Below are positions 8,699-16,344 of a stretch of 64,000 nt of DNA, in pieces (the stretch's first letter is position 1; every line of letters starts with the position of its first letter). The notes under the pieces were generated by a model. It saw only the letters and a program-made list of their open reading frames with translations. It did no database searches and was not told the DNA's origin. Source of the stretch: Piscinibacter caeni. Its GTDB lineage: Bacteria; Pseudomonadota; Gammaproteobacteria; Burkholderiales; Burkholderiaceae_C. Where the stretch lies: assembly GCA_003265685.1 (NCBI GenBank), contig KZ836105.1, positions 68,488 through 132,487 of the forward strand, read 5' to 3'. The position numbers were made by a program, and so were the translations under genes.

Positions 8699-10002
8699 GC
8701 CCGCCCGTGGCCCTGGCCGGCGGCGGCGCCGCAGCTTCCCCCTCCGCCGCGGCACCAAGCGCCGGCGAGTTCCGCACCGGCTGGCCGACGCTGCTGCTCG
8801 CACTGGCAGGGGTGGGCACCAGCGTCAGCGCGCTGCTGATCTACAGCCTGGGCACGCTGATCGTGCCGCTGCAGCAGGCCTTCGGCTGGAGCCGCGCGGA
8901 CCTGCAGCTGGCGGTGAGCTTCCTGGCTGCGGGCGGCGCCATTTCCGTCAACTTCGTCGGCTGGCTGAACCTGCGCTACGGCATGCGCGCCGTCAGCGGC
9001 ATGTCGTTGCTGGCCCTGGCCCTGGGTTTCGTCGCACTGACGCAGTTGCCTGCGTCGGTGGGCTGGCTCTACCTCGCCTACCTCGTGCTGCCCTTCATCG
9101 GCATCGGCACGACGCCGGTGACCTGGACGCATGTCGTCAACCTGCACTTCGAGCGCCATCGCGGGCTGGCGCTCTCGCTGGTGCTGTGCGGCACCGGCCT
9201 GGCCGCCGCCCTGCTGCCGCCGCTGCTGAACGCCGCGATGGCCCGCTGGGGCTGGCAGGCGGGCTATGCCACGCTGGGTGCGCTGGTGGCGCTGTTCTGG
9301 CTGTCGAGCGCCTGGCGGCGCCTGCCGGCGCGCGTGCCCGGTCAGGCACCCAAGGAGCCTGCCGCGTCGCACACGGCGGCCGCGGCCGCCGCCGGGATGC
9401 CCTGGCAGCAGGCGGTGAAGAGCCGCAACTTCTGGGTCTGCAACATCGGCCTCGCCCTGGTCGTCTCGGCGATCTATGGCCTGACCGCCAACACCGTGCC
9501 GCTGCTGCGCGACCTGGGCCTGCCCGCCGCCACCGCCTCGGCCGTCTTCAGCGCCTTCGGCATCGCGCTGATCGTCGGGCGCATCGCGGTCGGCGCGCTG
9601 ATCGACCGCCTGTGGGCGCCGGGCGTCGCCGCCGTGGTGCTGGCGCTGCCCGCCGCCGGCTGCGCGCTGTTCCTCACGGCCGATGCCGGCACGCCGCTGC
9701 CGCTGCTGGTGCTTGCCACGGTGCTGTGCGGCGTCGGCGCGGGCGCCGAGTTCGACATCGCGGCATACCTCGTCGCGCGCTACTTCGGCCTGCGCGACTA
9801 CGGCCGCCTGTTCGGCATGCACCTCGGGCTGGTGACGATCGGCTCGGCCGTCGCGCCGTTCGGCTTCGCCGCGCTGCTGCGCTCGACCGGCGGCTACCAC
9901 CCCCTGCTGATGCTGTGCGCGGCCGCGTGCGTCATCGGACCGGCGCTGCTGCTGAGCCTCGGCCGCTACCCTCAACTTTCACCGACGGAGACATCGACAT
10001 GA
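8695..10002 (+). CDS. MFS transporter, copy 1 of three paralogues
   Basis: 435 aa with about 12 hydrophobic helices. Distinctive sequences shared with the carriers at 34893 and 58999: GTLIVPLQQAFGWSRADLQL, RGLALSLVLCGTGL, NTVPLLRDLGL, and EFDIAAYLVARYFGLRDYGRLFG. This set resembles the oxalate/formate and monocarboxylate-type MFS carriers. Likely imports an organic acid or the cluster's substrate. Start ATG 8695 overlaps the TGA of the FAD enzyme (ATGA); the stop overlaps the P450 start the same way. Confidence 0.88.
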   Translation: MSPPVALAGGGAAASPSAAAPSAGEFRTGWPTLLLALAGVGTSVSALLIYSLGTLIVPLQQAFGWSRADLQLAVSFLAAGGAISVNFVGWLNLRYGMRAVSGMSLLALALGFVALTQLPASVGWLYLAYLVLPFIGIGTTPVTWTHVVNLHFERHRGLALSLVLCGTGLAAALLPPLLNAAMARWGWQAGYATLGALVALFWLSSAWRRLPARVPGQAPKEPAASHTAAAAAAGMPWQQAVKSRNFWVCNIGLALVVSAIYGLTANTVPLLRDLGLPAATASAVFSAFGIALIVGRIAVGALIDRLWAPGVAAVVLALPAAGCALFLTADAGTPLPLLVLATVLCGVGAGAEFDIAAYLVARYFGLRDYGRLFGMHLGLVTIGSAVAPFGFAALLRSTGGYHPLLMLCAAACVIGPALLLSLGRYPQLSPTETST

Positions 10003-11270
10003 GCGAAACCACCGAACAGAAACTCCAGAGCGTCTATTCGTCGGTCTCCGATGCCTACAAGGGCACCGGCGCCGACATCTATGCGCTGTGCAAGGAGATG
10101 CGCCACACCCAGCCGGTGTGGGAAGGCGACTTCATCGGCAAGTTCGGCGTGCCGACCAACGCCGGCACGAAGATGGCGACACGGCCCACGGTGGCGCTGT
10201 TCAAGTACCAGGACATCATGAACGTCCTGAAGGACGCCACCAACTTCACCAACGGCTTCATCGCCGAGGGCCTGGGTGCGGTGTTCGACGGCCTGATCAT
10301 CCTGGCGATGGACGGCCTGCAGCACCGCAACGTGCGCGCGCTCCTGCAGCCTGCGTTCATGCCCGAGACGGTGAACAAGTGGAAGCCGGCGATCGACCGC
10401 GCGATGCGCAAGGAGTTCCTCGAGCCCATCGCCGCCGACAGGAAGGCCGACCTGGCGCAGTTCGGCCTGAACTTCCCGATCCGTGTGATCTACGCGGTGA
10501 TGGGCTTTCCCGAGGACCCGGAGAAGTATCGCCAGTACGCGACCTGGGGTCTCGCGATCCTCGGCGCCAACATCCTCGACCCCGAGAAGCTGCCCGAGGC
10601 GCGTCGCCAGGCCGGCCTGGCACTGAAGGGCCTGTACGACTCGATCAAGGAGGCCGTGGTGGCGCGCCGCGCCGAGGGCGCGACCGGCGACGACCTGATC
10701 AGCCGGCTGATCCGCGCCGAGCACGAAGGCAAGAAGCTCGACGACCACGAGGTCACGACCTTCGTACGCTCGTTGCTGCCCGCCGCCACCGAGACGACGA
10801 CGCGCACCTTCAGCATCGTGATGACGACGCTGCTGAAGGACCCGGCGCTGATGGCGCGCGTGAAGGCCGACCGCACGCTGGTCAACAAGCTGATCGACGA
10901 ATGTGTGCGCTGGGAGCCGGTCTCGACCTTCAAGGTACGCGAGGCCGCCAACGACATGGAGATCGGCGGCGTGAAGATCGCCAAGGGCACGTTCGTGCAG
11001 TGCATGGTGGCCTCTGCCAACCGCGACGAGACGGTGTTCGAGAACCCCGACCAGTTCGATCTCGACCGCCGGCAGAAGCCCTCGTTCGGCTTCGGCTTCG
11101 GACCGCACATGTGCATCGGCCAGTTCGTCGCGAAGGTCGAGATCGTCTGTGCGGTCAACGCCGTGCTCGACCTGTTCCCGAACCTTCGCATCGACCCCGA
11201 CAAGCCCGCGCCCGAGATCACCGGCGCGATGCTGCGCGGCGCGAGCCAGCTGCACGTGATCTGGGATTGA
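9999..11270 (+). CDS. Cytochrome P450
   Basis: 423 aa, standard length for a soluble bacterial P450. The heme-thiolate motif FGFGPHMCIGQF places the cysteine ligand at about residue 372; the K-helix ExxR is ECVRW; the I-helix oxygen-activation region reads AATETTTRTF, so the usual AGxET is AATET. It hydroxylates or epoxidises the substrate using electrons from a ferredoxin and ferredoxin reductase. A possible FAD reductase is encoded at 60265, but no ferredoxin gene is in the window. Translationally coupled to the MFS gene before it and 3 bp from the NTF2-like gene after it. CYP family not assignable by eye. Confidence 0.93.
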   Translation: MSETTEQKLQSVYSSVSDAYKGTGADIYALCKEMRHTQPVWEGDFIGKFGVPTNAGTKMATRPTVALFKYQDIMNVLKDATNFTNGFIAEGLGAVFDGLIILAMDGLQHRNVRALLQPAFMPETVNKWKPAIDRAMRKEFLEPIAADRKADLAQFGLNFPIRVIYAVMGFPEDPEKYRQYATWGLAILGANILDPEKLPEARRQAGLALKGLYDSIKEAVVARRAEGATGDDLISRLIRAEHEGKKLDDHEVTTFVRSLLPAATETTTRTFSIVMTTLLKDPALMARVKADRTLVNKLIDECVRWEPVSTFKVREAANDMEIGGVKIAKGTFVQCMVASANRDETVFENPDQFDLDRRQKPSFGFGFGPHMCIGQFVAKVEIVCAVNAVLDLFPNLRIDPDKPAPEITGAMLRGASQLHVIWD

Positions 11271-11273
11271 GCG

Positions 11274-11630
11274 ATGGACAGCGCGACGATCGAGCAGTTT
11301 CTGCACGCCCAGGTGGCGGCGTGGAACAACGGCGACAAGCAGGCCTTCTTCGCGGCGTACCGGTCGGTGTCGCCGGCGGGCCTGCAGATCGAGTACGTGG
11401 GCCGCGCCCCGGCGACCGACGGTTGGCCGGTGCTCGAGGGCATGTGGGCGCAGCAGAGTGCCAAGATCGAGATCGAGGAGGTCGCGGCGATCGTCAACGG
11501 CGGCGAAGCAGCCTGCCACAACCGCAACAAGCTGCGCGGGACGGCCGTGGCGATCGAGACGATCGAGCTCTACCGCTTCGAGGCCGGCCGTCTCTCGGTG
11601 CGCTATTTCGTCCGGCCGCCCGGCGCCTGA
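11274..11630 (+). CDS. NTF2-like/SnoaL-like small protein, copy 1 of a conserved trio
   Basis: 118 aa, one NTF2-like alpha+beta cone. Shares with the proteins at 12624 and 32235 the pattern AAWNNGDK near the N-terminus, GW-x2-LE-x-M in the middle, NGGEAACHNRN around residue 75-85, and IELYRFEAGRLSVRYF at the end. The conserved His/Asn pair in the pocket could be catalytic, as in SnoaL cyclases, ketosteroid isomerase-like or dehydratase members, but the substrate is unknown. Located between the P450 and the flavin reductase in one operon, so it probably acts on an oxygenation product. Confidence 0.75.
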   Translation: MDSATIEQFLHAQVAAWNNGDKQAFFAAYRSVSPAGLQIEYVGRAPATDGWPVLEGMWAQQSAKIEIEEVAAIVNGGEAACHNRNKLRGTAVAIETIELYRFEAGRLSVRYFVRPPGA

Positions 11631-11637
11631 GCCTGCC

Positions 11638-12627
11638 GTGTCGACCTCGCACGACGCCAAGGCGTATCGCGCCGCGCTCGGCACCTTCGCGACCGGCGTG
11701 ACCGTGATCACCACCCGGGCTGCCGACGGCAGCCCGGTGGGTCTCACCGCGAACAGCTTCAACTCCGTGTCACTCGACCCGCCGATGGTGCTGTGGAGCC
11801 TGGCCAAGAAGTCGCTCAGCCTGCCGGTGTTCCGCGACGCCACGCACTGGGCCGTGCACGTGCTGGCGGCCGACCAGGAGGCCTTGTCCGCGCGGTTCGC
11901 CCGCTCGGGCACCGACAAGTTCGCCGGCCTCGAGCTCGATTCCGGCGCCGCGGGCATCCCGCTGCTGGCCGGCTGCGCCGCACGCTTCGAATGTCGCACC
12001 TCGTTCCAGTACGAAGGCGGCGACCACCTGATCTTCGTCGGCGAGGTCACCGGGTTCGAGCGCGCCGAGCGGCCGCCGCTGGTGTTCCACGCCGGCCGTT
12101 ACGCACTCGCGACGCGGCACGACCGCAGCCTGCCGCAGGCGCGCAGCGCGCGGGTCGCCGGCGGACTCGGTGAGGACCTGCTCGGCTACCTGCTCGGTCG
12201 CGCGCACTTCCAGTGCCACCTCGGCATGCGCGAGAAGGTGCGCGCGCAGGGACTCGGCGAGGCGCAATGGATCGTCGTCGCCGCGCTGACGGTGCAGGAC
12301 GGGGTCAGCGCCGAGGAGCTGGACGCCGCACTGTCGTACGTGCTCGACGCGCCGGTCGAGCCGGTGCTGCGCAGCCTGGTCGACGCCGAAGGGCAGGCCT
12401 GGGTCGTCACCGATGGCCATGCCGGGCCACCGCGCTATCGCCTGAGCGAAAGCGGCCGGGACCGCTCGCTGCACCTGCTGGCCGCGGCCAAGTCGATCGA
12501 AGGCGACCTGCTGGCGCGCCTCGGCTACGAGGACGGCGCGCTGCTCAAGACCCTGCTGCAGCAGCTCATCGTCGCCACCAACCCCGGTCTGCCCGATCTG
12601 TGGCAGGCCTGCGAAGGAAGCTCATGA
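11638..12627 (+). CDS. Flavin reductase with C-terminal MarR-like domain (C1-type reductase of a two-component monooxygenase)
   Basis: 329 aa, about twice a plain HpaC. Residues about 8-165 are the flavin reductase domain: ALGTFATGVTVITT, PVGLTANSFNSVSLDPPMVLWSL, and a GRYALATRHD ending. Residues about 185-325 are helix-rich with a winged-helix look (YRLSESGRDRSLHLLAAAKSIEGDLLARLGY resembles the wing and last helices of MarR). The p-hydroxyphenylacetate hydroxylase reductase C1 of Acinetobacter has this architecture, and its tail senses substrate and speeds flavin reduction. GTG at 11638 is taken as start since the frame upstream lies inside the previous gene. Likely partner: the oxygenase at 5148. 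Confidence 0.8.
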   Translation: MSTSHDAKAYRAALGTFATGVTVITTRAADGSPVGLTANSFNSVSLDPPMVLWSLAKKSLSLPVFRDATHWAVHVLAADQEALSARFARSGTDKFAGLELDSGAAGIPLLAGCAARFECRTSFQYEGGDHLIFVGEVTGFERAERPPLVFHAGRYALATRHDRSLPQARSARVAGGLGEDLLGYLLGRAHFQCHLGMREKVRAQGLGEAQWIVVAALTVQDGVSAEELDAALSYVLDAPVEPVLRSLVDAEGQAWVVTDGHAGPPRYRLSESGRDRSLHLLAAAKSIEGDLLARLGYEDGALLKTLLQQLIVATNPGLPDLWQACEGSS

Positions 12628-13031
12628 CAAGCACCATCGACCCCGCCGCCATCGAACGGTTCATGCGCGGCCAGGTGGAATGCTGGAATGCCCACGACAA
12701 GGCCGGACTGATGGCGCTGTACCGCGAGATGGCGTCGGAGCGCCTGGACATCGGCTATGCCGGGCGCAGCACCGACAAGGACGGCTGGTTCATCATCGAG
12801 GAGATGTTCGACAAGCACAACGCGCAGTTCCGGCTCGAGGTGGTCGAGACCATCATCAACGGCAACGAGGCGGCGGTGCACCACCGCAACTGCATCGTCG
12901 GCAGCGACGCGGTGATCCAGAGCATCGAGACCTACCGCTTCGAACCGGGCCGGCTCTCGGTCATCTACTACCTGAAGCCGCCCGCGACCGCGGCGGTGGA
13001 CCTGAGCCAGTTCCGCGGCTTCGCCCGATAG
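12624..13031 (+). CDS. NTF2-like/SnoaL-like small protein, copy 2 of the trio
   Basis: 135 aa with the same landmarks as the proteins at 11274 and 32235: ECWNAHDK, DGWFIIEEMF, NGNEAAVHHRN, IETYRFEPGRLSVIYYLKPP. It has an extra C-terminal tail ending VDLSQFRGFAR. ATG at 12624 overlaps the reductase stop (ATGA), so translation is coupled. Function unknown beyond the fold; two members in one operon suggests either two successive steps or a heteromeric complex (inference). Confidence 0.75.
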   Translation: MTSTIDPAAIERFMRGQVECWNAHDKAGLMALYREMASERLDIGYAGRSTDKDGWFIIEEMFDKHNAQFRLEVVETIINGNEAAVHHRNCIVGSDAVIQSIETYRFEPGRLSVIYYLKPPATAAVDLSQFRGFAR

Positions 13032-13047
13032 ACTGGAGTCGGCCCGG

Positions 13048-14259
13048 ATGGCGCAGACCGACGGTAGTGCGCCCTCGCCGCTCGCCGACCCGCGCTTTCG
13101 CATGCTCTGGCTGGCCTGGCTGGCCGGCAACCTGTCGATGTGGATGCACGACGTGACGGCGGCGTGGAGCATGTCGCAGCTGTCGGACAGCCCGACACTG
13201 GTCGCGCTGGTGCAGGCCAGTGCCAGCCTGCCGTTGTTCCTGCTCGGCCTGCCGAGCGGCGCGCTGGCCGACCGGCTCGACCGGCCGCGCTTCTACGCCT
13301 TCGCGCAAGCCTGGATCGCGTTGGTGGCGATCGCGCTGGCCGCACTCGCCGCGACCGGACGGCTCTCGGCAACCTGGCTGCTGCTGTTCAGCGTGGCGAA
13401 CGGCATCGGCCTCGCGCTGCGCTTCCCGGTGTTCTCGGCGCTGGTCGCAGACACCGCGACACGCGAGCAGCTGCCGATGGCGCTGACGCTGAACGCGCTG
13501 GCGATCAATCTGACGCGCATCGCCGGCCCGCTGCTCGCGGGCCTGCTGATGGCGGCGGCCGGCACCGCAGCCGTGTTCGCGCTCAACGCGGTGATGTCGA
13601 CGCTGGCCTGTGCGCTGATCCTGCGTGCACGCATCGGCCGCACGGCACGCCATGGCCCGCCCGTCGGCCTGTGGCAGGCCATGGCCGACGGCATCCGCTT
13701 CGCGGCCGGCTCGCCGGCGCTGCGTGCGGTCCTTCTGCGCGCCTTCGTCTTCTTCATCCAGTCGATCGGCCTGATCGCGCTGCTGCCGCTGGTGGCACGG
13801 CGGCTCGATGCCGGTGCAGCGACCTATACGACATTGCTCACTGCGATGGGCTTCGGCGCGGTGGCCGCGGCGCTCGCGCTGCCGCGCCTGCCCGGGCTGG
13901 CCGCCCGCGGCCGCATCGTCGACGCGGGGGTGCTGCTGTATTCGGCCGCGACCACCGCAGCCGTGCTGGCGCCGGGCCTCTGGCTGCTTGCCGCCGCACT
14001 GGCGCTGTCGGGTGCGGTGTGGCTTTGCACGGTCAACACGCTGACGATGTCCGCCCAGCTCGTGCTGCCCGAACGCCTGCGCGCGCGCGGCATGGCGATC
14101 TACCAGATGAGCATCATGGGCGGCAGCGCGGCCGGCGCGGCGCTGTGGGGCGGCGTCGCGAGCCACAGCTCGGTGGGTACCGCCCTGCTCGTGTCGGCGG
14201 GACTGGCACTCGTGCTGCTGCCGCTGACGCGGCGCTTCTCCATCGACCCGACGGGGTGA
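13048..14259 (+). CDS. MFS exporter of the EntS/MFS_3 type
   Basis: 403 aa, about 12 helices, beginning SPLADPRFRMLWLAWLAGNLSMWMHDVTAAWSM, with the motif A-like loop SGALADRLDRPRF and a NALAINLTRIAGPLLAG helix typical of enterobactin-exporter-like MFS proteins. Different subfamily from the three paralogous carriers in this window. It may export a by-product. It lies 16 bp after the NTF2-like gene and 5 bp before the GST gene. Confidence 0.85.
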   Translation: MAQTDGSAPSPLADPRFRMLWLAWLAGNLSMWMHDVTAAWSMSQLSDSPTLVALVQASASLPLFLLGLPSGALADRLDRPRFYAFAQAWIALVAIALAALAATGRLSATWLLLFSVANGIGLALRFPVFSALVADTATREQLPMALTLNALAINLTRIAGPLLAGLLMAAAGTAAVFALNAVMSTLACALILRARIGRTARHGPPVGLWQAMADGIRFAAGSPALRAVLLRAFVFFIQSIGLIALLPLVARRLDAGAATYTTLLTAMGFGAVAAALALPRLPGLAARGRIVDAGVLLYSAATTAAVLAPGLWLLAAALALSGAVWLCTVNTLTMSAQLVLPERLRARGMAIYQMSIMGGSAAGAALWGGVASHSSVGTALLVSAGLALVLLPLTRRFSIDPTG

Positions 14260-14264
14260 CCTCC

Positions 14265-14843
14265 ATGCTGACGCTCTACCACTCGCCCGGCTCGTTCTCG
14301 ACGCGCATCCTCTGGCTGCTCGAGGAACTGGAGGCCGACTGCCGCATCGAGACCGTGCGTTACCCGCAGGCCGACGGCAGCGGCGCCGACCCGCGCAACC
14401 CGCATCCGCACGGCTACACGCCGGCGCTGGCGCACGACGGCATGGTCGTCACCGAGACCGGCGCGATCGCGCTGTACCTGACCGACCTGTTCCCACGCTC
14501 GACACTCGGTGTGCCGGTGGGCGACCCGCTGCGCGCGCGCTACCTGACCTGGCTCTTCTACCAGGTCGGCCTGACCGAGCCGCTGGTCTACATGAAGGGC
14601 CACCGGATGCTCGCGCAGGACGCGGCGATGACGCTGCTCGACGCCGCGATGATGCGGCACATCGCGGCGACGCTCGGCGGCGGACCCTACCTCCTGGGGG
14701 AGCGCTTCACCGCAGTCGACATCCTCTACATGAGCCTGTTCGAACACGCGCGGCCGCTGCTCGGCGCGAGCGCGGTGCTCGATGCCTACCTGGCGCGCGC
14801 CGATCGACCGGCACGGCGTCGTGCGGCCGCGAAGGAAGCGTAG
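14265..14843 (+). CDS. Glutathione S-transferase family protein
   Basis: 192 aa. N-terminal thioredoxin-like domain (LTLYHSPGSFSTRILWLLEEL, with Ser/Thr residues where the catalytic hydroxyl of bacterial GSTs sits) and the glutathione-contact motif ETGAIALYLTDLF. The C-terminal helical domain contains GERFTAVDILYMSLFEHARP, the N-capping box region. Slightly short for the family (usual 200-230). Last gene of the plus-strand operon; could detoxify epoxides or quinones produced by the P450 and hydroxylase (inference). Confidence 0.85.
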   Translation: MLTLYHSPGSFSTRILWLLEELEADCRIETVRYPQADGSGADPRNPHPHGYTPALAHDGMVVTETGAIALYLTDLFPRSTLGVPVGDPLRARYLTWLFYQVGLTEPLVYMKGHRMLAQDAAMTLLDAAMMRHIAATLGGGPYLLGERFTAVDILYMSLFEHARPLLGASAVLDAYLARADRPARRRAAAKEA

Positions 14844-15029
14844 GGATGGCTGGGCAGCGGCCTGACGCTGGCTCACGACCATGTCCAGAAATTCGCCATC
14901 AGCAGATGGATGTTCCTGGAAGACTGACTGCCGATAGTCGGATGCGGCAACGCGTGCAGGGATCGGGGCCATGGGCCGAGAATACGTGGCCCGGCTACAC
15001 AGCCCTGGTGACCGACCGGCTTCGTTCCG

Positions 15030-16016
15030 ATGCCTGACATCCCCAAGATTCCCGAGACTGCTCCAGGCCCGCCGCCCGATGCGACGCCGGGCACGCCGAC
15101 CGAGGCGGCGCCAGCTGCCCCCGCGGCGGCCGTCGCACCGGCGTCGCGGCCCGAACCCAGCGTGGCCGACACCGCGCGCCTGCTGGCCATGCACTTCCCG
15201 GCGCTGTTCGGTGCGGGCGTGATCAAGCCGATCAAGCTTCGCATCCAGGCCGACATTCATCAACGGGCGCCAGGAGTCTTCACCAAGAAGGCACTTTCGA
15301 TCTTCCTGCAGCGCCACACCACCGGGACCGCCTACCTGCGGGCCCTGGTGGCCGAGGGAGCGACACGCATCGACCTCGACGGCCAGTCGGTCGGCGAGAT
15401 TGCCGCCGAACACCGCGATGCTGCAGGCGTGGAACTCGAGCGGCGCCGGGCCATCGTCGAAGCAAAGAAACACGCGGGGCGCGAGGCGGCCCGGGCTTCG
15501 CGTCATGACGCCCGACCGCTGCGGCCGCCCCGACCACCACTCCTTTCCCAGCAGGGGGAGGTATCGCAGTCCGCTTCGCCAGCGACCGGCGAGCGGCCTG
15601 CCACTCGTGGCGCACGCTCGGTGCAGCCCGGTACTCCCGGTCGCCCAGACCGCCCTTCGCGGCCATCTCAGCCCGGCCAGGCGCTACGGCGCCCCCGACC
15701 GCTCGAACCTGGCGTGCAACGAGGCCCCGGCCGGCCCGGCGATTCTGGCTCGGGTGCGCCGCGGCGCCCGCACAAGCCCCTGCCCGAGCGGAAACTTGCC
15801 CGTGCACATGAACAAGAGCCCGAGAACGCGCCGGCCCTGCCGCTGACTCCCGAGCAGGCTGCCGAGGCCGAGGCTCGCCACCAACGCGCATTGCTGCTGC
15901 GCAGCTTCGAGCAGAGCCCACTGTCGAAGGCGAACTTTGGGGCCCTGAAGGGGCTGAGCGAGGGAGCCCTGGACGCGCTTCTGACCCTGGCGCGGCAGGA
16001 GCGTGGCTCACGGTGA
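15030..16016 (+). CDS. ProQ/FinO-domain RNA chaperone with long disordered tail
   Basis: 328 aa. An Ala/Pro-rich start is followed at about residues 45-140 by a ProQ/FinO domain: LLAMHFPALFGAGVIKPIKLRIQADI, then FTKKALSIFLQRHTTGTAYLRAL. Residues about 150-250 are Arg/Pro/Gly-rich and probably disordered and RNA-binding. The C-terminus (LLRSFEQSPLSKANFGALKGL...LLTLARQ) is a conserved-looking helical end. Such proteins bind structured RNAs and sRNA-mRNA pairs. It sits alone between the GST operon and the low-GC island; the 14844-15029 stretch before it holds no gene I can support. Confidence 0.88.
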   Translation: MPDIPKIPETAPGPPPDATPGTPTEAAPAAPAAAVAPASRPEPSVADTARLLAMHFPALFGAGVIKPIKLRIQADIHQRAPGVFTKKALSIFLQRHTTGTAYLRALVAEGATRIDLDGQSVGEIAAEHRDAAGVELERRRAIVEAKKHAGREAARASRHDARPLRPPRPPLLSQQGEVSQSASPATGERPATRGARSVQPGTPGRPDRPSRPSQPGQALRRPRPLEPGVQRGPGRPGDSGSGAPRRPHKPLPERKLARAHEQEPENAPALPLTPEQAAEAEARHQRALLLRSFEQSPLSKANFGALKGLSEGALDALLTLARQERGSR

Positions 16017-16067
16017 TGGCCCCAGCGCCGCAGGTATCGGGCCCCATTCACCATCCAAACCTCCATC

Positions 16068-16089
16068 GGCAAGTACGGCGAAACTTGCC
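16068..16089. repeat. Inverted repeat GGCAAGT / ACTTGCC, 8-bp loop
   Basis: Arms at 16068-16074 and 16083-16089 are perfectly complementary. It lies about 50 bp past the ProQ stop and could fold as a transcript hairpin, but no T-run follows, so a terminator is only one option. Its core recurs at 16200-16226. Confidence 0.5.
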
Positions 16090-16182
16090 TGGGTCCCCGC
16101 AGGACATTCGCGCTCTACCTCTAACTGGCTGGCGCCACCACTGGTGACGAGGTGGAAGTCGAACAACTATCGCAGTGCAGCG

Positions 16183-16226
16183 GTTGCTGCCGATCGATCC
16201 GCAAGTACGAATGGCAGCAACTTGCG
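16183..16226. repeat. Two interleaved inverted repeats: GTTGCTGCC/GGCAGCAAC and CGCAAGT/ACTTGCG
   Basis: Arms GTTGCTGCC at 16183-16191 and GGCAGCAAC at 16213-16221 (21-bp gap), and CGCAAGT at 16200-16206 with ACTTGCG at 16220-16226 (13-bp gap). The two sets overlap, so only one can form at a time. The second repeats the core of the hairpin at 16068. Possible roles are a switchable terminator for the minus-strand island operon or an old recombination site. Confidence 0.45.
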
Positions 16227-16344
16227 CGGCTGCGGACCGTCGCGACCCATGGTCCTGCATTTTTGGATGGCCGTGTATAGACCCCGGAGACTGTCAACGA
16301 TGCCGCGGAGACGAGAAACGACGACCCCTTGAGCTAATCTCGAG

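Larger units (their letters stand above)
16017..16344. other. Intergenic region with nested inverted repeats, no gene seen
   Basis: 328 bp between the convergent ends of the ProQ gene and the island gene. Short open frames here have no recognisable protein character. The region contains three inverted repeats (listed separately), two of which share a GCAAGT...ACTTGC core. Base composition drops relative to the ProQ gene, so the island boundary is probably here. Confidence 0.6.
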
